From NCBI GenBank assembly GCA_002455915.1, contig DKLU01000219.1:1-6456 (forward strand): a stretch of DNA of 6,456 nt, written 5' to 3'. A program made the translations under genes and the position numbers. This document shows, piece by piece, positions 1 to 5,087 of this stretch. The DNA comes from Chryseobacterium sp. UBA6632. Lineage in GTDB: Bacteria > Bacteroidota > Bacteroidia > Flavobacteriales > Weeksellaceae. Every line of letters begins with the position of its first letter. Position 1 is the stretch's first letter. The notes under the pieces were generated by a model. It was not told the DNA's origin and did not search any database. It was given only the letters and a program-made list of their open reading frames with translations.

Positions 1-453
1 TAATTGTTTCACTTGAATAAACTCAGAATCATTTAAAGCATAGGTTTTGATTTCTTTTCTATTTTTCAGAATAATTGATGTTTCAAAAATCGTATAAACG
101 GTTTTCGGCTTACCAAAACCATCCGAATACTTTACAGGTTTCGGTAATTGTTTAAATTCCTTGATATCTTCAATCAAAATCTTTTTTGAAAAAGGTAAAA
201 ACTGACAGGAAATAATCAAATTATCCTGAGTTGCCTTCATAATCTCCGTTTTTAGAAAATAAAACAAAGAGCCTAATGCACCTATCAAAAATATTGAAAT
301 GAGAATATAAACTACAATTTTCGAATCGTCATCCGGATGTATTTCCAGCGAGTGATAAATATACCCTGTTATTAAACTGAAGAAAATAAATCCCAAAGAA
401 AAAACAAAAAAATTAATTGAAAGAAAGGTTAGATTTAAATAAAATTTTATCTT
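1..453 (-). CDS. Partial two-TM membrane protein with possible PH-like domain, start unclear
   Basis: An open minus-strand frame of 151 codons runs from just after an in-frame TGA (454-456) off the left edge, so the C-terminus is missing. Counting from the first codon at 453, residues about 5-34 and 46-67 are strongly hydrophobic and look like two membrane helices joined by a short acidic loop (HPDDD). The rest alternates short hydrophobic strands with charged turns (LIISCQFLPFSKKILIEDIKEF, then TVYTIFETSIILKN), which resembles bacterial PH-like (DUF304-type) membrane proteins; that family call is only a guess. It follows the reductase gene by about 12 bases, so it is probably co-transcribed. 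No ATG precedes the first helix. Candidate starts are ATA at 450, ATT at 414 and TTG at 396; the only ATG (240) would remove both helices. Function unknown. Confidence 0.6.
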
Positions 454-464
454 TCAAAATAAAA

Positions 465-1190
465 TTAAAGCTTTAATTTTTTAAATATAAATTCAGGAAT
501 ATTTCTAATAATCATCATGATAATTGCCCAAATAGGTAAAACATAAGCTACATTTTTTTGTTTTTTGTATGCCTTAAAAATACAGTCAGCCGCCTGTTTC
601 GGAGTTGCTGTTAATTTTGGATTTAAAGGTAAACCTTCCGTCATTTTAGTAGCCATAAATCCAGGTTTTATGGTAAGAACATGCACTTTTTTATCGAAAA
701 GATAATTCCTCAAACCACTTAAATAAGCAGTAAAAGCAGCTTTAGCACTTCCATAAATAAAATTACTCTGTCTTCCTCTTTCACCCGCTACCGATGATAA
801 ACCGATGATCGTTCCAGATCTTCTACTTTCAAATTTTTGAGCAAAATAATTCATTACAGGAACCAGTTTCGAGTAATTAATATCGATGATTCTCTCTGTA
901 TTTTTATTATCATACAAGCCTTCTTCCGTGTCTTCACCCAAATATCCTGTAGCACAAAACAGTAAATTGGAATTAATGTATTCCAACTGATTGTAATCAA
1001 TGGGTTTCATTAAGTCTAATTCAACAACTTCAGATTGTTGCAGAAATTTTACATCAATATGTCTTGCAAACCTTTCTGTGGTTTCTTTATTTGAGGTAAA
1101 TAGATAAATTTTTTCAAATTTTTCGCCTTCCTGTAGTGCTTTTTCAACAAAAGCCTGCGCCACTTCAGACGTACTTCCTAGAACTATCAT
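465..1190 (-). CDS. dprE2: DprE2-like SDR: polyprenylphosphoryl-2-ketoribose reductase
   Basis: A 241-residue short-chain dehydrogenase/reductase. By homology it should use NAD(P)H to reduce the 2'-keto intermediate made by the DprE1-like partner, giving polyprenylphosphoryl-D-arabinose at the cytoplasmic membrane. The nucleotide-binding turn is the DprE2-style LGSTSE at residues 4-9, in place of the usual TGxxxGxG; mycobacterial DprE2 has LGGTSE. Asn105, Ser132/Ser133 (GLSSVAGERG) and the YxxxK pair Tyr146/Lys150 (YGSAK) form the SDR catalytic set, followed by KPGFMATKM. Residues about 215-235 are hydrophobic (LPIWAIIMMIIRNI), consistent with membrane attachment near the lipid substrate. The ATG overlaps the DprE1 stop codon by one base (TAATG at 1188-1192) and places strand beta-1 at the N-terminus, which supports this start. 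On sequence alone it could be a generic SDR; the adjacent dprE1 and UbiA-type genes make the DprE2 role much more likely. Confidence 0.88.
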   Translation of the reverse strand: MIVLGSTSEVAQAFVEKALQEGEKFEKIYLFTSNKETTERFARHIDVKFLQQSEVVELDLMKPIDYNQLEYINSNLLFCATGYLGEDTEEGLYDNKNTERIIDINYSKLVPVMNYFAQKFESRRSGTIIGLSSVAGERGRQSNFIYGSAKAAFTAYLSGLRNYLFDKKVHVLTIKPGFMATKMTEGLPLNPKLTATPKQAADCIFKAYKKQKNVAYVLPIWAIIMMIIRNIPEFIFKKLKL

Positions 1191-2506
1191 TAGCTGTTAT
1201 TTATGATTCTTTTGTGCTGCAAAGACACAAATTTTGAGCTTTGAACATTTTTAAGATAATTGGTAAGAGACGATCTGCTCATGCTGTCTTTCGTAAGGTA
1301 AATTTTACCGTTGTACTCCTGAACAATATCGTCTAATTTTTCGATTAATTTTTTCAATTTTGAATTCACTTTAAAATCCAATGCGAGAGAATATCCTTCA
1401 AAAGGGAAAGAGTTGTAGGCCTGAGGATTTTCTTTTCCGTAAAGCTTCAAAACTGCTAAGAAAGAGCCGTTTCCACTATTGGCAATCGTTTCCAGAATTT
1501 TTTTCATTCCTTCTTTTCCCGTTTCTTTTGGAATCATCATCTGATATTGAATGAATCCTGATTTTCCGTAAATTTTATTCCAGTCATTCACGAAATCCAG
1601 AGGATAAAAAAAGGTTTCAAAATCGGTAAAGCTTTTCACCTCCTTTTTAGACTGTTTTTTATAATACAGAAAATTAAAAATTTTCACCGTTAAAGCATTC
1701 AAAACAAAACCCGGAAAATAAAAAGGAACCGTTGGTTCAAATTTTTTCTTTAATCGTAATGGATTTTTCTTGAAACTTTCTGGAAGCTCATGTTGAAAAG
1801 CATGTTCGCCTCGCATCAAAATACTTCTTCCGATATTATTTCCTTTTTGAAGACAATCGATCCACGCCACAGTGTAGGTCCAGCTTTCACTTTCTTCAAA
1901 TAATCGGAAAATTTCATCAAGATTTTCAGCTTTAATGCTTTCCTGACGAATATATGCAGATTCTATATTTTTAAGCTTGAATTTTGCTGAAAGAATAATT
2001 CCCGTCAATCCCATTCCGCCAATGGTAGCCCAGAATTTATCTGAATTTTCGTCTCTTGAACATGTGATGATATCGCCATTTTCGATCATCAGTTTAAAAT
2101 CGATCACATATTCTGAAAAACAACCTTCAGCATGATGATTTTTACCATGCACATCAGAAGCAATTGCACCTCCGACGGAAACAAATTTAGTTCCCGGAGT
2201 TACATATAAAAAATATCCTTGTGGAACGGAAATTTCCAATACCTCAGAAAGCAAAACCCCTGCTTCGCATTCAATAATTCCGTTCAGACGATCAAAACTT
2301 ATGAATTTATTTAATCTTTTTGTTGAAAATATATGTTCTCCTAATGAAGAGTCTCCGTAACATCTGCCGTTTCCGCGAGCGATTACTTCATTATGATTCA
2401 GAACAAATTCTCGTATATTTTTGAAGCTGTCTTCAGACTTCATTTCTTTTTCCACAACGGGAAAATTACCCCAGTTGGTAACCTTCTGTACAAAATTCGG
2501 CTTCAT
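1190..2506 (-). CDS. dprE1: DprE1-like FAD oxidase (polyprenylphosphoryl-ribose 2'-oxidase)
   Basis: A 438-residue FAD-linked oxidase of the VAO/PCMH type (FAD_binding_4), close to the roughly 460 residues of mycobacterial DprE1. It should oxidise the 2'-hydroxyl of polyprenylphosphoryl-ribose, the first half of the ribose-to-arabinose epimerisation. The FAD domain shows RGNGRCYGD at residues 44-52 (Tyr50 aligns with Mtb Tyr60), GGAIASDVHGKNHH at 112-125 (His120 aligns with Mtb His132) and GGMGLTGII at 163-171. In the C-terminal substrate domain, IYLTKDS at 402-408 gives Lys406, aligned with the essential Mtb Lys418. The benzothiazinone-reactive Mtb Cys387 aligns with Ala375 (GYSLALDF, 371-378). 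The tail is about 15-20 residues shorter than in mycobacteria. The gene shares TAATG junctions with the UbiA-type gene upstream and the SDR gene downstream. These alignments were made from memory of the Mtb protein. A sugar-1,4-lactone oxidase is the main alternative, made unlikely by the HGKNHH motif and the neighbours. Confidence 0.9.
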   Translation of the reverse strand: MKPNFVQKVTNWGNFPVVEKEMKSEDSFKNIREFVLNHNEVIARGNGRCYGDSSLGEHIFSTKRLNKFISFDRLNGIIECEAGVLLSEVLEISVPQGYFLYVTPGTKFVSVGGAIASDVHGKNHHAEGCFSEYVIDFKLMIENGDIITCSRDENSDKFWATIGGMGLTGIILSAKFKLKNIESAYIRQESIKAENLDEIFRLFEESESWTYTVAWIDCLQKGNNIGRSILMRGEHAFQHELPESFKKNPLRLKKKFEPTVPFYFPGFVLNALTVKIFNFLYYKKQSKKEVKSFTDFETFFYPLDFVNDWNKIYGKSGFIQYQMMIPKETGKEGMKKILETIANSGNGSFLAVLKLYGKENPQAYNSFPFEGYSLALDFKVNSKLKKLIEKLDDIVQEYNGKIYLTKDSMSRSSLTNYLKNVQSSKFVSLQHKRIINNS

Positions 2507-3393
2507 TATTTTTTAAAATAGATTTGGATTAAAAATGCAGCTACCCACAGTATCAGGGTAATCTGGATGTATCTGTCTCTGTAAACAATTTTGGTTGGCG
2601 ATTCTGTTCGGTTGTACACCAATGTTTGCTGTAAATACCTTAAAAAAGCAAAAACAACAAAAATTACAGTGTAAAAAACTCTTTCGTGAAATCTCGCCTG
2701 CACTTCCGGTGATAACGTAAACATCAAATAACAGATGATAGCCAACGTCACAGAAATAGAAAGAGCAATATCTGCAAACTGAACATTGTAACCATCCAGC
2801 GCCTTTCTTGTTTTTCCTGAAACCTGCGCGTTAATTAATTCACCTCTTCTTTTCCCGATCGCTAAAACTAATGCTAAGACAAAAGTCAGCAAAATAGCCC
2901 ATTGAGAAATGTTAATTCCCGTAATATAACCTCCAGCTAAAACCCTCAGGACGAAGCCAATCGCAATGATACAAATATCAATAATCGGAACATGCTTTAA
3001 CCTGAATGTATAAGCCAAATTCATCACAAAATAAGTGACAATGATTGCAGCAAACTTCCAAAGATCTTCTTCAAAATAGTTTTGAGCCAGGAATACTAAG
3101 GCAATATCAACAACGATGATCCCTATAAGGATTCCAATCGCTTTTGATTTTGAAATAGCGCCACTTGCCAACGGTCTGCGTCGTTTTTCGGGATGTTGAC
3201 GATCGGCTTCAATATCATTATAATCATTTAAAATATAAACGACACTTGCAGCTAAAGAGAAAATGATAAAAGCAAAAATACTTTTACTTAATAAGTCTAT
3301 GTTCTGAATACTGCCGGAAAAAAATAGAGGGACAAATACAAACAGGTTTTTTACCCATTGCTCTACACGCAGCAGTTTTAGGTATTTCTTCAT
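2506..3393 (-). CDS. UbiA-family polyprenyl-phosphate phosphoribosyltransferase (DPPR synthase-like)
   Basis: A 295-residue polytopic membrane protein of the UbiA superfamily with about 8-9 hydrophobic segments. It most resembles mycobacterial Rv3806c, which transfers 5-phosphoribose from PRPP to decaprenyl phosphate. Features in order: RVEQWVKNLFVFVPLFFSG near the N-terminus; the metal/pyrophosphate motif NDYNDIEAD at 56-64 followed by HPEKRRRPLASG; LKHVPIIDI at 132-140; the basic loop GKRRGEL at 180-186 with KTRKALDGYN at 194-203; and a C-terminal SPTKIVYRDR at 265-274. The KRxxEL loop plus RKxLxxYN in place of a second DxxxD, and the VYRDR tail, are hallmarks of the phosphoribosyl branch, unlike quinone or heme prenyltransferases. 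It is first in a three-gene operon, and its stop overlaps the dprE1 start (TAATG at 2504-2508), which supports this substrate assignment. The polyprenyl chain length cannot be read from sequence. Confidence 0.88.
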   Translation of the reverse strand: MKKYLKLLRVEQWVKNLFVFVPLFFSGSIQNIDLLSKSIFAFIIFSLAASVVYILNDYNDIEADRQHPEKRRRPLASGAISKSKAIGILIGIIVVDIALVFLAQNYFEEDLWKFAAIIVTYFVMNLAYTFRLKHVPIIDICIIAIGFVLRVLAGGYITGINISQWAILLTFVLALVLAIGKRRGELINAQVSGKTRKALDGYNVQFADIALSISVTLAIICYLMFTLSPEVQARFHERVFYTVIFVVFAFLRYLQQTLVYNRTESPTKIVYRDRYIQITLILWVAAFLIQIYFKK

Positions 3394-3410
3394 TTATGTG
3401 AAATCAGTTA

Positions 3411-3418
3411 CAAAGGTA
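3411..3418 (-). promoter_or_regulatory. Bacteroidetes-type -7 element for the three-gene DPA operon
   Basis: Read on the minus strand this is TACCTTTG, an exact match to the Bacteroidetes -7 consensus TAnnTTTG. It lies 17 bases upstream of the UbiA-type start codon, between that gene and the upstream terminator, so transcription would start with a very short leader. No clear -33 TTG/TTTG lies at the usual spacing of about 19 bases; the nearest TTTG (3447-3450) is 28 bases away. The call therefore rests on the -7 box and its position. Confidence 0.55.
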
Positions 3419-3440
3419 ATAAATTCAAAATTATTGCATA

Positions 3441-3469
3441 AAAATACAAAAAAAACCGCCGAAGCGGTT
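3441..3469 (-). terminator. Rho-independent terminator with UUCG loop, after the ompA-like gene
   Basis: On the minus strand, AACCGC (3469-3464) and GCGGTT (3459-3454) form a perfect six-pair stem around a TTCG tetraloop. A run of T residues follows at once, broken only by GTA. It starts about 30 bases after the ompA-like stop codon and separates the lipoprotein unit from the DPA operon. The T-tract lies only on the minus-strand side, so it acts in that direction. Confidence 0.92.
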
Positions 3470-3499
3470 GTTTACGAAAATATTTATATATTAAATTAA

Positions 3500-4189
3500 T
3501 TACTGCCCTTGTTGAGCATCGTTAATCATTTTTTCATTTGCAGTAATAGCGAACTCTACTCTTCTGTTTTTCGCTCTACCCGCATCTGTATCATTAGAAG
3601 CTACCGGCTTGCTTTCCCCTTCACCTAAAGCGAATAATCTGCTTGAACCAATACCTTTTCCAGCTAAATAAGCTTTTACAGAATTTGCTCTATTTTCAGA
3701 AAGTGTTTGGTTATAAGCATCACTACCTTTACTATCCGTATGCCCGTAAATATTAATGTTAGTATCAGGATTGTTAATAAGAACCTGACTTAATTTATCC
3801 AAATTTGTTTTTGCTGTACTAGAAAGAGCTGTTGAATTAAAATCGAAGTTTACGATACTTTCATTTAACGTAATCTTAATACCATCCCCTACTCTTTCTA
3901 CTTCAGCACCTGGTAGAGTTTCTTTAATTTCTCTAGCCTGCTTATCCATTTTGTTACCGATAACATTACCTGCAACACCTCCGATAATACCACCAAGCAC
4001 CGCTCCTAAGGCTGCATTTTTACCTTTACCTACGTTATTTCCTAAAATACCACCAAGTACCGCTCCAGATGCAACACCTACTGCCGTACCTCTTTGTTGG
4101 TGATTAGAATTTTGAACTGCCTCACAACTTGTAAGCAATAAAGCTGATGATAAGAAAAGAGCTCCTATATATGTTTTTGTAAATTTCAT
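3500..4189 (-). CDS. OmpA-family lipoprotein with glycine-zipper domain (YiaD-like)
   Basis: A 229-residue envelope lipoprotein expected to sit in the outer membrane and bind peptidoglycan. Residues 1-21 form a lipoprotein signal ending in the lipobox LLTSC, so Cys22 should be the lipidated N-terminus. Residues about 33-80 are a glycine-zipper segment with two copies of GAVLGGI 20 residues apart, typical of YMGG/Gly-zipper modules before OmpA domains. Residues about 110-215 are an OmpA_C domain: FDFNSTAL, then GHTDSKGSDAYNQTLSENRA and NRRVEF. Asp152 and Arg167 keep the 15-residue spacing of the diaminopimelate-binding Asp271/Arg286 of E. coli OmpA. The overall plan is that of E. coli YiaD. 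It lies 21 bases downstream of the lipocalin-like lipoprotein gene and before a strong terminator, so the two probably form one unit. The A-rich leader has no clear Shine-Dalgarno sequence. Likely role: envelope integrity. Confidence 0.93.
   Translation of the reverse strand: MKFTKTYIGALFLSSALLLTSCEAVQNSNHQQRGTAVGVASGAVLGGILGNNVGKGKNAALGAVLGGIIGGVAGNVIGNKMDKQAREIKETLPGAEVERVGDGIKITLNESIVNFDFNSTALSSTAKTNLDKLSQVLINNPDTNINIYGHTDSKGSDAYNQTLSENRANSVKAYLAGKGIGSSRLFALGEGESKPVASNDTDAGRAKNRRVEFAITANEKMINDAQQGQ
3986..4066. repeat. Two 21-bp near-identical repeats, 60 bp apart, in the glycine-zipper coding region
   Basis: The plus-strand 21-mers at 3986-4006 and 4046-4066 differ at one base (AATACCACCAAGCACCGCTCC versus T at the thirteenth position). 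They encode the two GAVLGGI units of the OmpA-like lipoprotein, at residues about 42-48 and 62-68. The exact 60-bp offset implies an internal duplication of a 20-residue glycine-zipper unit, or strong codon-level conservation of it. Confidence 0.75.
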
Positions 4190-4210
4190 TTTTTTAATCT
4201 TTTATGTTAA

Positions 4211-4705
4211 TTATTTCATTCCTGTTCTCTCAAAGTTGTAAACAACTCTTACATTTTCTCCGTCAAAAGGAACATTTTGTTCAAGTGTAAACTGATCTGT
4301 TGTTTGATTTGTTAAAGTTAAAACATATCCAGCTGTATTTTGTTTAGCTTTGGTTCCATCAGCGATTTTCTTAAATTCGAAAGTATTTCCGTTTTTAGAA
4401 TCAATTTTTATTGGCTGGGTAAATCCTGCGCCACAATTTCCACCACCAGTTACTGTAAAAGCTCCAGTCCAGTTATTAGGGATTAATCTCCAATGGCTTC
4501 CTACAAAACACTGAGCATCTATTCCTTCGTCAAAAGGCTTTATCTTAAACTTTTTATCGTAATTAATACTTACGATCTGCCAGTCTCCTTTCATTTTTAG
4601 AAATTCTGATCTCTGACTCTGGGCTGTTTTTGCATTATTAACGGCGGAACAAGACACTGCAAAAAGTGATGTCCCCAACATTCCTGCAAGTAGTAACTTT
4701 TTCAT
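4211..4705 (-). CDS. Lipocalin-like lipoprotein
   Basis: A 164-residue predicted lipoprotein. Residues 1-18 are a signal peptide ending in AVSC, giving a lipidated Cys19. The mature part opens with a lipocalin-like first strand, MKGDWQIVSINYD (38-50, with the G-x-W signature at Gly40/Trp42). Beta-strand-rich sequence follows (HWRLIPNN, GAFTVTGG, GYVLTLTN, DQFTLEQ, VRVVYNFERTG), consistent with a small lipocalin-type barrel. Cys66 (DAQCFVGS) and Cys91 (GGNCGAG) are the only other cysteines and could form a disulfide in the periplasm. It precedes the OmpA-like gene by 21 bases with no terminator between, so both are probably made together. Many Bacteroidetes carry a lipocalin-like lipoprotein of this kind; the ligand is unknown and cannot be inferred here. 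Confidence 0.85.
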   Translation of the reverse strand: MKKLLLAGMLGTSLFAVSCSAVNNAKTAQSQRSEFLKMKGDWQIVSINYDKKFKIKPFDEGIDAQCFVGSHWRLIPNNWTGAFTVTGGGNCGAGFTQPIKIDSKNGNTFEFKKIADGTKAKQNTAGYVLTLTNQTTDQFTLEQNVPFDGENVRVVYNFERTGMK

Positions 4706-4732
4706 AATTGTTGTTTATTATTTTATATACCA

Positions 4733-4740
4733 TAAAGTTA
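4733..4740 (-). promoter_or_regulatory. Possible -7 element for the lipocalin/OmpA unit
   Basis: Minus-strand TAACTTTA differs from the Bacteroidetes TAnnTTTG only at the last base. It sits 27 bases upstream of the lipocalin-like start codon and downstream of the preceding terminator, so a promoter must lie close by. A TTTTGG at 4753-4758 is the only -33-like sequence, and its spacing (about 13) is too short. An AT-rich stretch at about 4719-4729 is an alternative site. Confidence 0.35.
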
Positions 4741-4760
4741 TAAAAAAGCGTGCCAAAATT

Positions 4761-4799
4761 GAAAAATAAAAATAAAAAAAGCCCGAAAAATTCGGACTT
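4761..4799 (-). terminator. Rho-independent terminator after the GG-leader peptide gene
   Basis: On the minus strand AAGTCCGAA (4799-4791) pairs with TTCGGGCTT (4787-4779) across a three-base loop, including one G-U wobble, and is followed by a long T-rich tract. On the plus strand the wobble becomes a C-A mismatch, so the minus strand is the better terminator. It begins about 27 bases after the peptide stop codon and insulates the peptide/peptidase unit from the lipoprotein genes. Confidence 0.88.
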
Positions 4800-4825
4800 C
4801 TTTTTATTTTATCGAAAAGTATATC

Positions 4826-5023
4826 TTAGCAAACCTTAGGAGTATAGCCAACGATGATCCATCCACCATCATCTTCTCCAGTAGTTACGGGATTACCGTT
4901 TCCATCGTATGTATGATACTCAAAAATAGGAAATCCTCCAGTACATTTACCCAGACCGCCAGATACATTTTTTAAATCTTTTCTTGTAAGCGTCTTAAGC
5001 TTCGTTAATTTTTTGTTTTTCAT
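4826..5023 (-). CDS. Small double-glycine-leader peptide (bacteriocin-like / natural-product precursor-like)
   Basis: A 65-residue peptide. The first 23 residues are lysine-rich and end with LTRKDLKNVSGG, a pattern typical of leader peptides cleaved after GG by C39-peptidase ABC exporters and common in small Bacteroidetes 'bacteriocin-like' or GG natural-product precursors. Cleavage after Gly23 would release a 42-residue core rich in Gly, Asp and aromatics. Its only cysteines lie near its two ends (Cys27 and the C-terminal Cys65), so a single disulfide could close nearly the whole core. There is no Sec-type hydrophobic signal. No exporter or modifying enzyme is visible in the window. The gene lies 64 bases downstream of the S8 peptidase gene on the same strand and directly before a terminator, so it may be co-transcribed with the peptidase or use its own promoter. 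Antimicrobial activity is unproven; a signalling or housekeeping secreted peptide is equally possible. Confidence 0.78.
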   Translation of the reverse strand: MKNKKLTKLKTLTRKDLKNVSGGLGKCTGGFPIFEYHTYDGNGNPVTTGEDDGGWIIVGYTPKVC

Positions 5024-5041
5024 GATATTTTTTTTACATAT

Positions 5042-5071
5042 CTAAAATAATATAAATTTTATTAATTACAA
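5042..5071 (-). promoter_or_regulatory. Possible promoter for the GG-leader peptide gene
   Basis: In the 64-base gap after the peptidase stop, the minus strand carries TTG (5071-5069), 19 bases, then TATTTTAG (5049-5042), a partial match to the Bacteroidetes -33 TTG / -7 TAnnTTTG pair with the expected spacing. The predicted transcript start is about 10-15 bases from the ATG. The region is extremely AT-rich, so chance matches are likely. Confidence 0.35.
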
Positions 5072-5087
5072 TGAAAAATTGATTAAA

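Noticed and set aside
465..1190. 3-oxoacyl-ACP reductase (FabG) for the SDR gene
   Set aside because: The LGSTSE nucleotide-binding turn, the hydrophobic C-terminus and the overlap with a DprE1-like gene fit DprE2 better.
1190..1270. C-terminal truncation or frameshift of the DprE1-like protein
   Set aside because: The tail is shorter than in mycobacteria, but the essential Lys406 and a closing SLQHKRI segment are present, and the stop is precisely overlapped by the next start codon, so it looks like the natural end.
2506..3393. 4-hydroxybenzoate, menaquinone or heme prenyltransferase for the UbiA-family gene
   Set aside because: The second aspartate-rich motif is replaced by the KRxxEL/RKxLxxYN basic loop and the VYRDR tail of phosphoribosyltransferases, and the operon partners are DprE1/DprE2-like.
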